Below, in pieces: positions 34,943-43,933 of a stretch of 64,000 nt of DNA. The notes below the pieces were generated by a model, which saw only the letters and a list, made by a program, of their open reading frames with translations, was not told where the DNA came from and made no database searches. Source of the stretch: Bombella saccharophila (lineage in GTDB: Bacteria > Pseudomonadota > Alphaproteobacteria > Acetobacterales > Acetobacteraceae); assembly GCF_026385475.1 (NCBI RefSeq), contig NZ_JANIDW010000001.1:248001-312000 (forward strand). The letters are read 5' to 3'. Each line of letters opens with the position of its first letter. Position 1 is the stretch's first letter. A program made the position numbers and the translations under genes.

Positions 34943-35560
34943 TTATTCTCCATCATCATAATCATCATCGACATCAGCAGGATGACGAATAGGCGGGCGG
35001 GAGCGGTTATCGGCATTGCGCCGGGTGAAATGATGGGCAATATCCGCCAATTCTACAAAATGGTCGGTTTGGCGGCGGAGGTCATCCCCAATCATCGGGG
35101 GGGTGGTTTTAACGGAGGAGATGACCGTCACACGGACACCACAAGCTTGCACCGCCTCTACAGCACGGCGAAGGTCGGAATCGCCACTGATGATGACGAT
35201 GTGGTCCAACCGTGGGGCTTGCTCGATGAGGTCTACAGCCAGCTCGACATTCATATTCCCTTTGATGCGGCGTTGGCCAGACTGGTTGGTGAACTCCCGT
35301 GCTGTTTTAGTGACGAGATGGTAGCCATTATAAGCAAGCCAATCTGTCAGGGGGCGTAGAGGGGAGTAATCCTCTGTCTCTGGCATGGCAGCGTAATAAA
35401 AAGCCCGTTGGAAGGCTGATTGCTGCTCAAACAAATCCCGCAGGGCTAGGAAGTCCACCTCAAAGCCAAGATTGCGGGCTGCATGGTGGAGGCTGGCACC
35501 GTTGATGAAAAGTGACGTACGATCGTTTTTGCGTAGAAGAAGATTGGACATATAACTCAC
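34943..35560 (-). CDS. NYN-domain (LabA/DUF88-like) predicted nuclease
   Basis: A 205-residue protein with the NYN domain, a PIN-like RNase fold. Acidic residues expected for metal binding are visible: Asn in LFINGASL near residue 19 (often FIDG in the family), VELAVDLIE near residue 104 and SGDSDLRRAV near residue 125. The first Asp of the usual FIDGxN motif is replaced by Asn (INGAS). The C-terminal 30 residues are Arg- then Asp-rich and look disordered. Homologues sit next to rpoZ/smpB in many alphaproteobacteria, suggesting a role in RNA turnover, but this is inferred. Divergent from rpoZ. Confidence 0.83.
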   Translation of the reverse strand: MSYMSNLLLRKNDRTSLFINGASLHHAARNLGFEVDFLALRDLFEQQSAFQRAFYYAAMPETEDYSPLRPLTDWLAYNGYHLVTKTAREFTNQSGQRRIKGNMNVELAVDLIEQAPRLDHIVIISGDSDLRRAVEAVQACGVRVTVISSVKTTPPMIGDDLRRQTDHFVELADIAHHFTRRNADNRSRPPIRHPADVDDDYDDGE

Positions 35561-35927
35561 AGTGAGATTTTAGATGGTGGGGTTATGAAGGGACGTCCCA
35601 TGTGTTCAGGCTTAGACCGTCAAATATTTGTTGGTTCTATGGGGTGGTAAATCACCTTTTTTCTTTTCCTGTTCCATAATGTAATTACGATGCGATGGCA
35701 TCGCGCGTGATGAAAAGGTGAAGGCTGTCACATGGAGAACGGGACCGCCCCTGCGGAGTCCCTCTTACATCTTTACGTTGCATCAATAAAGAGATTTGTG
35801 ATAGTGGCACACTCAGAGTGTGAGATAGGCGGGGGTGACTTCGGCCTATTTGTGCTGGGTTGGTTTGGGCGTGCGTTGCGATTAGACCAACAACAGCATG
35901 CTGTAAATGTGGGGGGGAGCCGGTAAT
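35561..35927. other. Divergent intergenic region, NYN gene / rpoZ
   Basis: 367 bases with no confident gene. It must hold promoters for both genes; several AT-rich -10-like stretches (around 35685 and 35810) occur without good -35 partners. A small GGTG/CACC hairpin followed by six T lies near 35643-35662. A 64-codon frame at 35732-35926 has a weak ribosome site and no family resemblance, and I do not call it as a gene. Confidence 0.55.
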
Positions 35928-36293
35928 ATGGCACGTGTAACTGTAGAGGACTGTATTGAGAAGGTTTCAAACCGTTTTGACCTCGTGTTGCTAGCGGCTC
36001 AGCGGGCTCGCGGTCTCTCCCGTGGGGAGGAGATGCAGGTCCCACGCGATAATGATAAAAATACCGTTGTTGCCCTGCGTGAAATTGCTGAGGATCATGT
36101 CAGCCTTGAAGGGCTGAAGAATGGGATTGTCCGTTCCATGGGCCATCAGCCAGAAGTTGAGCCTTCGGATGAGGAAGTGCTAGATTTGATCCCAACAGAC
36201 CAGAACATCTTTGGTTTGCAGGATGTCTCCGCTGAGGAAGAAGCCGCCAATATGGCCGCTGACGAAGCTGGCTCTGGTCGGAGACGCCGCTAA
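35928..36293 (+). CDS. rpoZ: DNA-directed RNA polymerase omega subunit
   Basis: Small subunit that helps assemble RNA polymerase and forms part of a (p)ppGpp binding site in proteobacteria. The 121-residue product begins MARVTVEDC and contains the conserved [14 protein letters not shown] and [11 protein letters not shown] segments; the C-terminal half is an acidic tail ending in a short Arg run. ATG 35928 follows a strong GGGGGAG site. It is directly upstream of the (p)ppGpp synthetase gene, the standard order. Confidence 0.95.
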   Translation: MARVTVEDCIEKVSNRFDLVLLAAQRARGLSRGEEMQVPRDNDKNTVVALREIAEDHVSLEGLKNGIVRSMGHQPEVEPSDEEVLDLIPTDQNIFGLQDVSAEEEAANMAADEAGSGRRRR

Positions 36294-36306
36294 GCTTTAA
36301 GGGCCT

Positions 36307-36333
36307 TTCCTCATAAGTTATGAGGAAGGTTTT
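36307..36333 (+). terminator. Possible terminator or attenuator between rpoZ and relA
   Basis: Perfect nine-base arms TTCCTCATA and TATGAGGAA with a three-base loop, followed by GGTTTTCC. AT-rich stem and short T-run suggest partial termination. Confidence 0.5.
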
Positions 36334-36373
36334 CCTCGTGGTGATCCCAAGAGGATGAAATGGAGGCGGGGTC

Positions 36374-38698
36374 ATGGGTGGTGAGTCGTTGCTTTCGTCT
36401 GGGTTATCAGAGGGAAAAACGCTTGAGACTGCCGATGGCCGCGCCTGTAAAGACTTTCACCCGCCTATTCATGGTCTGTTAGAGCGCATTCGGCAATATG
36501 ATGCCTATGCCGACCTTGCCCAGATAGAAAAGGCCTATGACCTAGCGGCAAAAGCGCATGAGGGGCAATGCCGTGACAATGGCGACCCTTATATTACGCA
36601 TCCTATCGCCGTAGCGAACATTCTGGCAGGGTTCCGTATGGACCCTGTCTCCATCATGGTTGGGTTTCTCCATGATACGGTTGAAGATACCGGTATAACG
36701 CTGGAGAGCCTAACGCACCAATTTGGTAAAGATGTTGCTGCTATTGTGGATGGCGTAACCAAGCTTACGCGTTTGGAGCTGCAATCCGACCGGACAAAGC
36801 AAGCAGAGAACTTCCGTAAGCTCGTTTTGGCGATGTCGCGTGATATTCGTGTCCTTATCGTCAAATTGGCCGATAGGCTGCATAATATGCGGACCTTGCA
36901 TTATGTGCAGCGGACGGATCGCCGCCAGCGTATTGCGCGTGAGACGTTGGATATTTACGCTCCCCTTGCCGAGCGCATCGGTATGGACCGCGTTAAGACA
37001 GAATTGCAGGATGTCGCTTTTGCGAATCTGGAGCCTGATGCTGATGCGACTATTCGCGCTCGGCTGAATTATCTGCGTGGCCAAGGCGCGGATATGATTG
37101 AGCAAATACGTTGTGAGTTGCTCACTCTTTGCAAAGAAGCTGGGGTAGAGGGGGCGGAGGTTGTTGGCCGAGAAAAGACGCCTTATTCCATCTGGGAGAA
37201 GATGAAGCGGCGCAATGTCGCCTTTGAGCAGCTCTCGGATATCATGGCCTTTCGTATTCTCGTGCCTACGCGGGAGGCATGTTATGCGGCCCTGGGGGCT
37301 GTGCACGGGGCTTACCCGATGATTGCCGGGCGGTTTAAGGATTATATCTCCACGCCGAAAACAAACGGTTATCAATCCTTGCATACAGGGGTGACGCTTT
37401 ACCGCCCTCATAGCCAAAAGATTGAAGTGCAAATCCGCACGCCAGAGATGCACGACCTTGCCGAAAATGGCGTGGCCTCGCATTGGAGCTACAAAGATGG
37501 CTCCCATCCTAGCGAATATGAAACGGCTGTCTTGTCTGAGACCTTCGGGGCTTACACGCGTAAGCTGCGGTGGGTGCAAGATTTGTTGGATATTTTAGAG
37601 GATAGCCAAGGCCCTGATGAGTTCTTAGAGAATACGAAGTTAGAGCTTTATCAAGACCAAGTCTTTTGCTTTACCCCCAAAGGGCAGCTTATCTCTCTCC
37701 CGCGTGGGGCGACCCCGGTGGATTTTGCCTATGCGGTGCATAGCCAGATAGGGGATCGCTGCGTTGGGGCTAAGGTGAATGGTAGGCTTGTCCCGCTAAA
37801 GCATATTTTGCAAAATGGGGACCAAATCGACATCATGACCGCACGGGGGGGTACGCCTTCACCCTCGTGGGAGCGGTTTGTCGTTACCGGCAAAGCGCGG
37901 GCGCGTGTACGGCGGTTTGTTGCCCTCCAACAGCGGCAGAATAATGTAGAAAATGGCCGTGGTGCGGTGGCGCGGGCCTTCCGTCAAAAAGGGGTGGATG
38001 GCTCTGAAAAGGTGTTGGAGGGTATTTTAGGCACCTTAAAGCAGAATAGCCTTACAGATTTATACGGGGCTGTTGGGGCGGGTCATATAGACCCGAAAGA
38101 TGTTGTTGGGGCGGCATATCCCGAGCTTTCCCGCCAAGGGCGCGCCCCGCGGATTGTCCCCGGCTTATCCCCGCGTTTGGAGGAGCGGTTAGGCCAGCGG
38201 CCTGCACCACCCAAACCCCTTAATAGCCATGATAGCCCCTTGATTGAGGGCATCGGGAGTGGAATTGAGATCAATTTCGCGGGGTGTTGTCGCCCTCTGC
38301 CGGGGGACCGGATTGTCGGGATTATTGCGCCCTCAAAAGGGGTGACGGTGCATCGGCGGAAATGTCATAATCTCAGCATGTTCTCCGACATGCCGGAGCG
38401 TTTTTTGGAGATTTCGTGGAGCGATGAGGCTATGGGGCGTGTCGGGCGGGATGCCCCCCGCTATATGGCGCGGCTCTCTGTTGTGGCAGGGAGTGACCCG
38501 GCTGTTCTTGCGGCTCTTACCAATCTCGCAACGCGGCATGAGGCGAGTGTGGTGAATTTGCGGATTGTAAATCGTCAGCTCGATTTTATGGAGATTTTGG
38601 TGGATTTGGAGGTCCGTAATAAAGGCCATCTTGCCACGGTTTTAGCGAGTTTCCGCTCCGAGAAAGGCGTCCTCCAAGCAGAGCGGACGAAGGGATAA
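36374..38698 (+). CDS. relA: Bifunctional (p)ppGpp synthetase/hydrolase (RelA/SpoT)
   Basis: Long RSH protein of 774 residues controlling the stringent response. The HD hydrolase domain (about 50-200) has intact motifs ITHPIAV, FLHDTVEDT and KLADRLHNM. The synthetase domain (about 240-350) has RFKDYIS and NGYQSLHTG; the RxKD form is that of bifunctional rather than RelA-only enzymes. A TGS domain (about 430-495) and a C-terminal ACT domain (about 690-770) follow, along with a conserved CCRPLPGD zinc-finger-like segment. A GGAGGCGGGG site precedes ATG 36374. As the only RSH gene seen in the window it may make and degrade the alarmone alone. It is 5 bases before acpS. Confidence 0.95.
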   Translation: MGGESLLSSGLSEGKTLETADGRACKDFHPPIHGLLERIRQYDAYADLAQIEKAYDLAAKAHEGQCRDNGDPYITHPIAVANILAGFRMDPVSIMVGFLHDTVEDTGITLESLTHQFGKDVAAIVDGVTKLTRLELQSDRTKQAENFRKLVLAMSRDIRVLIVKLADRLHNMRTLHYVQRTDRRQRIARETLDIYAPLAERIGMDRVKTELQDVAFANLEPDADATIRARLNYLRGQGADMIEQIRCELLTLCKEAGVEGAEVVGREKTPYSIWEKMKRRNVAFEQLSDIMAFRILVPTREACYAALGAVHGAYPMIAGRFKDYISTPKTNGYQSLHTGVTLYRPHSQKIEVQIRTPEMHDLAENGVASHWSYKDGSHPSEYETAVLSETFGAYTRKLRWVQDLLDILEDSQGPDEFLENTKLELYQDQVFCFTPKGQLISLPRGATPVDFAYAVHSQIGDRCVGAKVNGRLVPLKHILQNGDQIDIMTARGGTPSPSWERFVVTGKARARVRRFVALQQRQNNVENGRGAVARAFRQKGVDGSEKVLEGILGTLKQNSLTDLYGAVGAGHIDPKDVVGAAYPELSRQGRAPRIVPGLSPRLEERLGQRPAPPKPLNSHDSPLIEGIGSGIEINFAGCCRPLPGDRIVGIIAPSKGVTVHRRKCHNLSMFSDMPERFLEISWSDEAMGRVGRDAPRYMARLSVVAGSDPAVLAALTNLATRHEASVVNLRIVNRQLDFMEILVDLEVRNKGHLATVLASFRSEKGVLQAERTKG

Positions 38699-38703
38699 CC
38701 CGT

Positions 38704-39135
38704 ATGATTTTGGGTATTGGGGTGGATGTCTGTGCCATAGCGCGGATAGAGGGAGCCTTGGCGCGGCATGGGGAGGCGTTTTTGCAGCGTGTTTTTACGC
38801 CAGCGGAGCAATCTTACATACGCAGCCTCGCCCCTACGGCCCAAGCGGGGGCTTGTGCCAAGCGTTGGGCCGCAAAGGAGGCTTGTGCTAAAGCTTTGGG
38901 GACAGGCTTTGCCGAGGGCGTGCAGATGCAGGATATAGCCGTGGAGCGTAACGCGAAGGGTGCGCCGCTTATGAGTCTCTCTGGTAAGGCTGCGGCTCTT
39001 TTGCAAAAGCGTACGCCAGCGGGCCATTATGCTGAGATTTTGGTGAGTATGAGTGATGACGCCCCTCTCGCAATGGCACAGGTTTTGATACAGCTTGTCC
39101 CTCTAAGTTACGTAGAGAAAAGCGCAGCACGGTAA
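38704..39135 (+). CDS. acpS: Holo-[acyl-carrier-protein] synthase
   Basis: Transfers 4'-phosphopantetheine from CoA to apo-ACP for fatty acid synthesis. The 143-residue product has the AcpS motifs GIGVDVCAIARIE at the start, KRWAAKEACAKALGTGF near residue 59 with the catalytic Lys-Glu, and a C-terminal SMSDD segment. It follows relA by 5 bases and leads into lepB, matching the conserved alphaproteobacterial order except that pdxJ, common here in other genera, is absent. Confidence 0.95.
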   Translation: MILGIGVDVCAIARIEGALARHGEAFLQRVFTPAEQSYIRSLAPTAQAGACAKRWAAKEACAKALGTGFAEGVQMQDIAVERNAKGAPLMSLSGKAAALLQKRTPAGHYAEILVSMSDDAPLAMAQVLIQLVPLSYVEKSAAR

Positions 39136-39202
39136 ATTAACGCATGACCCCACAGGCCAAGCAGGCTATGCCGGGTGGGTTAGAGTTAGGATATAGAGAG
39201 AT

Positions 39203-40042
39203 ATGAGCGCAGAGACACCATTAGAGCCATCAGAGCAGAAGGAGAGCCTTGGGGCCTCTATTCGGCAGATTATCCTATGGATTGTGCTGATTGTGGCTGT
39301 GCGGTCTTTATTGGTGGAGCCTTTTAATATTCCTTCCGCCTCTATGGTGCCTACGCTGCAAGTGGGGGATTTTGTTGCTGTCTCTAAGATGAGCTACGGC
39401 TATTCCCGCTATTCCTTCCCGATGTCGCCTTCTTTCATTTCTGGGCGTTATTTTGCCAGTATGCCTCATCGTGGGGATGTGGCGGTGTTCCGTTATACGC
39501 AGAATACCTCCATTGATTATATTAAGCGTATTGTTGGCTTGCCGGGGGACCGGATTCGTATGGAGGAGGGGCGGCTGTTCATCAATGGGCAGGCCGTGCC
39601 AAGGCAGGATAAAGGCCCTTATAGCGTGCAGGATGAGCGCGGCTATGTGCTTTCTGGCACGCGTTATCGTGAGATGATACCACGGGAGGATGGTCACGTT
39701 GTTGCGCATGATATTTTGAAAATGCGTGACCATGACCTCGCTAATAATACGCCGGAATATATCGTCCCGCAGGGCTGTCTTTTCGCTATGGGGGATGATC
39801 GAGATGATAGCTCTGATAGCCGCTTCCAAGGGGGGCGTGAGACAGGGGCGTGTGCGGCCCCACCGGGGAATGCGTATCTCAGTGATAGTAGCGGGCATGA
39901 CCTTGGATTCGTCCCTATAGGAAATCTGGTGGGTAAGGCGAAGATTGTTCTTTTCTCTGTAGAGATGCGCCATCCAGCATGGCAATTTTGGTACTGGCCT
40001 GTGGAGATTCGGTGGGGCCGCTTCTTACACGGTATCGACTAA
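39203..40042 (+). CDS. lepB: Signal peptidase I
   Basis: Inner-membrane serine protease that removes signal peptides of exported proteins. The 279-residue product has one N-terminal membrane helix (about 20-37), then box B SASMVPTLQVGD with the nucleophile Ser (about 47), box D DYIKRIVGLPGDR with the catalytic Lys (about 112), and box E GDDRDDSSDSR near residue 195. The residues after box B (YSRYSFPMSPSF) are typical of alphaproteobacterial enzymes. Its stop overlaps the rnc start as TAATG. Confidence 0.95.
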   Translation: MSAETPLEPSEQKESLGASIRQIILWIVLIVAVRSLLVEPFNIPSASMVPTLQVGDFVAVSKMSYGYSRYSFPMSPSFISGRYFASMPHRGDVAVFRYTQNTSIDYIKRIVGLPGDRIRMEEGRLFINGQAVPRQDKGPYSVQDERGYVLSGTRYREMIPREDGHVVAHDILKMRDHDLANNTPEYIVPQGCLFAMGDDRDDSSDSRFQGGRETGACAAPPGNAYLSDSSGHDLGFVPIGNLVGKAKIVLFSVEMRHPAWQFWYWPVEIRWGRFLHGID

Positions 40043-40794
40043 TGATGACACGAGAGGACGCTGTTCGCCTTGTGGAAGCTAAGTTGAATCATCATTTTGA
40101 GGATTCAGCTCTGCTGCATGAAGCTCTGACCCATCGCTCTGCCGTGCCTCGGAGGGCAGGGCGGAATCGGGGACAGAAGAAGGACCAAAAGGGCGTAAAG
40201 AAGCCCCGTGGGCAGGGCTCTAATGAGCGGTTGGAGTTTATAGGTGACCGTGTTTTGGGCTTGCTTATGGCTGAATGGCTGTTTGAGCGGTACCCAGAGG
40301 AGCAAGAAGGGGCCTTAGGTGCGCGCCATGCACATTTGGTCTCACGCCCTGTTTTAGCCCGCATTGCGGAGCGGATTGAACTTTCTGAGGCTATACAAAT
40401 TGCCCAACATGAGGAACATGCTGGGATTCGCGAGTTAGCGAGTGTCCTTGCTGATGGGATGGAGGCCCTTTTAGGGGCGTTATATCTTGATGCTGGGCTG
40501 GAGCCTGCACGACATGTTGTCCGCCGCTTATGGGATAGGGATATTGAGCGGAGCGGCCAGCCGCATAAAGAGCCTAAAACGTTATTACAAGAGTTTTTGC
40601 TAGGCCGTGGGGAAGCTTTGCCGCATTATGAGCTGACGTCTGCTGAGGGGCCATCTCATGCGCCTGTATTTTGTGTGGAAGTGCATGCGCTAGGGCAGGT
40701 CGGTGTTGGGCAGGGGGGCAGTAAACGCGCGGCAGAAAGTGCTGCTGCAAAAGCGTTGTTACAGCAGCTAGGACGGGAGGTGGACCATGACTGA
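40042..40794 (+). CDS. rnc: Ribonuclease III
   Basis: Double-stranded RNA endonuclease that processes rRNA and mRNA. The 250-residue product has the RNase III catalytic domain with NERLEFIGDRVL (61-72), the second acidic cluster LADGMEALLGALYLDAG near residue 135, and a C-terminal dsRNA-binding domain (about 170-245). Between THRS (30-33) and NERLEF there are 27 residues rich in Lys, Arg, Gln and Gly, against about 6 in E. coli, so it carries a basic insertion of about 20 residues near the catalytic cleft. The ATG at 40042 overlaps the lepB stop; its 3' end overlaps era by 8 bases. Confidence 0.94.
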   Translation: MMTREDAVRLVEAKLNHHFEDSALLHEALTHRSAVPRRAGRNRGQKKDQKGVKKPRGQGSNERLEFIGDRVLGLLMAEWLFERYPEEQEGALGARHAHLVSRPVLARIAERIELSEAIQIAQHEEHAGIRELASVLADGMEALLGALYLDAGLEPARHVVRRLWDRDIERSGQPHKEPKTLLQEFLLGRGEALPHYELTSAEGPSHAPVFCVEVHALGQVGVGQGGSKRAAESAAAKALLQQLGREVDHD

Positions 40795-41728
40795 GGCTTT
40801 TACCCATCCAGAGACATTATCCCCCGCTCATGATGGTGTGGCTCGTTGCGGGTTTGTGGCTCTAGTAGGGGCTCCTAATGCTGGTAAATCCACCTTGATG
40901 AATTATATCGTGGGGACCAAGCTTTCCATCGTTAGCCCTAAAGCACAGACAACACGCTTTCGGACTTTAGGCATTGTCATGCGTGGGGCAGCGCAGATTG
41001 TGTTTGTGGATTTGCCGGGGATTTTTAAACCTCGCCGGCGGTTGGACCGCGCGATGGTAAAAGCGGCCTGGAGCGGTGTGCAAGATGCTGATTTAAGCCT
41101 TTTATTGATTGATAGCCGCATCGGTTTGACGGATGAAATCCGCGACATCATCACCACGCTAAAGGAAAGCAAACGCCCTGTCTGGTTGGTGCTGAATAAA
41201 ACCGACCTCATCGCCCATGATCAGCTTCTCCCTCTGACCAAAGCCGTTACGGATGTGCTGCGGGTGGAGGAGGTGTATATGGTCAGTGCGCGCTCTGGTG
41301 ATGGGGTGGATGGGTTGTTAGATGGGCTGGCCAAGGCCTTACCCGTAGGGCCATACCATTATCCAGAGGATGACCTAACGGACCTGCCTGACCGCTTTCT
41401 TGCGGCTGAGATTGTGCGGGAGCAGGTGTTTTTACAGACCCATGAGGAGATTCCTTACCATGCCACTGTGGAGACGGAATCGTTTAAAGTGCGGCCTGAT
41501 GGGTCAATCCGTATTGATGTAACAGTTTATGTCTCGCGGTCTGGTCATAAAGCGATTTTGATTGGCGAGCGCGGCCAGCGCATCCGGGAGATTGGGATGC
41601 GGGCGCGAAAGCAGCTATCAGGCTTGCTTGGCGCGCCGTGCCATCTTTTCCTGAATGTGAAGGAACGCGCAGCATGGGATGAAGAAACAGCCCGTCTCCG
41701 TGCCCTTGGTCTTGCTGATCATAGCTGA
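40787..41728 (+). CDS. era: GTPase Era
   Basis: Ribosome assembly GTPase that binds the 3' end of 16S rRNA. The 313-residue product has G1 GAPNAGKST (about 29-37), the switch region with QTTRFRT, G3 DLPGIF, G4 NKTD and a C-terminal KH domain (about 220-300) with the ILIGERGQRIREIG loop. It overlaps rnc by 8 bases, as is usual for the rnc-era pair. The block then ends; the next gene is pyrH after 94 bases, which is not the usual neighbour. Confidence 0.96.
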   Translation: MTEAFTHPETLSPAHDGVARCGFVALVGAPNAGKSTLMNYIVGTKLSIVSPKAQTTRFRTLGIVMRGAAQIVFVDLPGIFKPRRRLDRAMVKAAWSGVQDADLSLLLIDSRIGLTDEIRDIITTLKESKRPVWLVLNKTDLIAHDQLLPLTKAVTDVLRVEEVYMVSARSGDGVDGLLDGLAKALPVGPYHYPEDDLTDLPDRFLAAEIVREQVFLQTHEEIPYHATVETESFKVRPDGSIRIDVTVYVSRSGHKAILIGERGQRIREIGMRARKQLSGLLGAPCHLFLNVKERAAWDEETARLRALGLADHS

Positions 41729-41822
41729 AGGGCGCGAGTATCTCTTGTTCCCATAAGGTTGGCTCTGTATGAGAGGACTTAACACATATTAGGGTACCAC
41801 CAGTTAGAGAGCCGTTACGATT

Positions 41823-42560
41823 ATGAGCCCCGCCCCACAAAACCCCTCCTTCCCTTATAAACGTGTTCTCCTCAAAGTCTCCGGTGAGGCCCTTATGGGC
41901 AAAGGGACAGCCGGTGTAGACCCGGAGATGGTGGATATGGTTGCGGCCGATATTGCCGCCGTGGTCGCGATGGGAGGGGAGGTGTGCCTTGTTGTTGGGG
42001 GCGGCAATATCTTTCGCGGGTTAGCCGCAGCGGCAAAGGGGATGGACCGCGTACAGGGCGATTATGCCGGGATGTTGGCAACGGTCATTAATGCGCTCAT
42101 GCTGCAAAATGCGTTGGAGAAGCGCGAGGTTGAAACCCGCGTGATGACGGCTATTCATATGGCGTCTATCGCTGAGCCTTACATCCGGCGGCGCGCTTTG
42201 CGGCATATGGAGAAGGGGCGGGTTGTTATTTTCGCTGCGGGGACGGGCAATCCTTTCTTCACGACCGACACCGCCGCGGCGTTACGCGCAAATGAGATGG
42301 AGTGCGATGCCCTCTTTAAAGGGACGCAGGTTGATGGTGTTTACTCTGACGACCCACGCCGCAATCCTGAAGCCACGCGGTATGAGCAGCTTACCTATAT
42401 GGATGCTTTAGCACGTAACCTGAAGGTTATGGACGCTGCCGCTGTGAGCCTTGCGCGCGAGAATACGCTGCCCATTATTGTTTTTAACATTCATGCACCG
42501 GGTGCCTTTGCTGCGGCGATGAAGGGGGAAGGACCCTTTACGCGCATTGTTGAAGGCTGA
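41823..42560 (+). CDS. pyrH: Uridylate kinase (UMP kinase)
   Basis: Hexameric enzyme phosphorylating UMP to UDP, feeding RNA and UDP-sugar synthesis. The 245-residue product has the amino-acid-kinase fold with KVSGEALMG at the start, [10 protein letters not shown] near residue 57, a nucleotide site around residues 135-180 ([16 protein letters not shown]), and the C-terminal GEGPFTRI. It begins the conserved pyrH-frr-uppS-cdsA-dxr-rseP-bamA order. The usual upstream genes rpsB and tsf are not here; instead era ends 94 bases upstream, a rearrangement. An own promoter is likely. Confidence 0.95.
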   Translation: MSPAPQNPSFPYKRVLLKVSGEALMGKGTAGVDPEMVDMVAADIAAVVAMGGEVCLVVGGGNIFRGLAAAAKGMDRVQGDYAGMLATVINALMLQNALEKREVETRVMTAIHMASIAEPYIRRRALRHMEKGRVVIFAAGTGNPFFTTDTAAALRANEMECDALFKGTQVDGVYSDDPRRNPEATRYEQLTYMDALARNLKVMDAAAVSLARENTLPIIVFNIHAPGAFAAAMKGEGPFTRIVEG

Positions 42561-42566
42561 GGTAAG

Positions 42567-42583
42567 ACGCGCTAAGCGCGTTT
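42567..42583 (+). terminator. Weak hairpin between pyrH and frr
   Basis: Arms ACGCGC and GCGCGT around a three-base core, followed by TTTAAAA. Could attenuate transcription into frr; it is short and may not act. Confidence 0.35.
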
Positions 42584-42611
42584 AAAAGAGTGGTTTTTGA
42601 GGAAGCATGTT

Positions 42612-43178
42612 ATGAGTACAGAATTAAACACCCTGCTAGATGACCTAAAACGCCGCATGGAAGGCGCGATAGAGAGTTTGCGGCGAGACCTCTCCGGCCT
42701 GCGTTCTGGTCGGGCTAGCCCTAATTTGTTGGAGCCGGTGCGGGTGGAGGTTTATGGCTCTGTTGTGCCGCTCTCGCAGGTTGGCTCTGTCGCTGTGCCA
42801 GAAGCGCGTATGTTAACAGTCTCCGTATGGGATGCTAGCGTTGTGTCCTCTGTTGAGAAAGCGATTCGCGATAGCGGGCTGGGGCTGAACCCTGCCGCTG
42901 AGGGCCAGACGATTCGTGTACCCATCCCTCAATTGACGGAAGAACGTCGCAATGAGATGGCCAAAGCCGCGGCACGCTATGCCGAAGGCGGACGTGTTGC
43001 TGTGCGTGGTGTCCGCCGTGATGGGATGGATAAAGCCAAAGGGCTAGAGAAGGATGGCGATATTAGCCAAGATGACCTGAAGGTCTGGACAGCTGCCATC
43101 CAAAAACTAACCGATGATTATATTGGCCGGGTTGATACGCTGCTTGCTGATAAAGAGCGCGATATTAAGCAGGTCTGA
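42612..43178 (+). CDS. frr: Ribosome recycling factor
   Basis: Splits post-termination ribosomes with EF-G. With ATG 42612 (GAGGAAGC site just upstream) the product is 188 residues, close to the standard 185. The L-shaped two-domain protein shows [23 protein letters not shown] split across the hinge (about 30-55) and RRDGMDKAK near residue 138. In-frame TTG 42597 is a less likely start. It follows pyrH by 51 bases and leads to uppS. Confidence 0.95.
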   Translation: MSTELNTLLDDLKRRMEGAIESLRRDLSGLRSGRASPNLLEPVRVEVYGSVVPLSQVGSVAVPEARMLTVSVWDASVVSSVEKAIRDSGLGLNPAAEGQTIRVPIPQLTEERRNEMAKAAARYAEGGRVAVRGVRRDGMDKAKGLEKDGDISQDDLKVWTAAIQKLTDDYIGRVDTLLADKERDIKQV

Positions 43179-43189
43179 TCGCTAGAGTC

Positions 43190-43933
43190 GTGGTGGCTTC
43201 TTCCCTCTCATCATCTGCTAAGGATGTTCCCGCCGTGCCGCGCCATATGGCTGTGATTATGGATGGCAATGGGCGTTGGGCGCAGCAGCGCGGCTTACCT
43301 ACAGTGCAGGGCCACCGCGCTGGTGGGGAGGCTGTGCAGCGTTGTGTGCGGGCTGCCATACAAAATGGGGTGAAGTATCTCACCCTTTATGCTTTCTCCT
43401 CCGAGAATTGGCGGCGCTCTGGTGATGAGATCAAGGACCTTACCGGTCTGATGCAATTTTACTTGCGCCATCGCTTTAAGGAGCTGGATGAGCAAGGGGT
43501 ACGGCTGCGGATTATTGGTGAGCCTGAGCGTTTTGGGGCAGCTTTTTGTAAAGAGTTACGCCGTGCGGAAGATAAAACCGCACAGAATACGCGGCTAACG
43601 CTCATTTTGGCTTTGTCTTACGGGGGGCGTGCAGAAATTGCCGCAAGTGCGCGTGCTTTGGCAGAGCAAGTAAAAGCCGGGACATTACAGCCAGAAGCGA
43701 TTGATGAGGGCCGCTTTGCCTCCGCTTTGCAGACACATGATGTCCCAGACCCGGATATTGTGGTCCGTACAAGTGGAGAGGCACGCCTGTCCAACTTTCT
43801 CTTATGGCAGTCTGCCTATGCGGAACTGATTTTTCTTGATGTGTTCTGGCCGGATTTTAGCGAGGCTGATTTTGCAGAGGTTCTCCAGCATTATAAAAGC
43901 CGCCAACGGCGATTTGGGGGACGGCCATCATGA
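43190..43933 (+). CDS. uppS: Isoprenyl transferase (undecaprenyl diphosphate synthase)
   Basis: Cis-prenyltransferase that makes undecaprenyl diphosphate, the lipid carrier for peptidoglycan and LPS O-antigen. The 247-residue product has MAVIMDGNGRWA with the catalytic Asp, the GHRAGGEAV stretch, YAFSSENW and a C-terminal RTSGEARLSNFLLWQ motif. The start is GTG 43190 (or GTG 43193), 11 bases after frr; the Shine-Dalgarno is weak. It ends in an ATGA overlap with cdsA, a typical coupled pair. Confidence 0.94.
   Translation: MVASSLSSSAKDVPAVPRHMAVIMDGNGRWAQQRGLPTVQGHRAGGEAVQRCVRAAIQNGVKYLTLYAFSSENWRRSGDEIKDLTGLMQFYLRHRFKELDEQGVRLRIIGEPERFGAAFCKELRRAEDKTAQNTRLTLILALSYGGRAEIAASARALAEQVKAGTLQPEAIDEGRFASALQTHDVPDPDIVVRTSGEARLSNFLLWQSAYAELIFLDVFWPDFSEADFAEVLQHYKSRQRRFGGRPS

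Noticed and set aside
35732-35926. 64-codon frame upstream of rpoZ as a gene
   Set aside because: Weak ribosome site, no homology that I recognise and ends within the rpoZ ribosome site region. Kept only as a note on the intergenic gap.
36710-37579. 289-codon open frame antisense to relA
   Set aside because: Lies wholly within a well supported gene, has no family resemblance, and arises from codon bias of the real strand.
39308-39985. 225-codon open frame antisense to lepB
   Set aside because: lepB is conserved across it; no ribosome site or family for the antisense frame.
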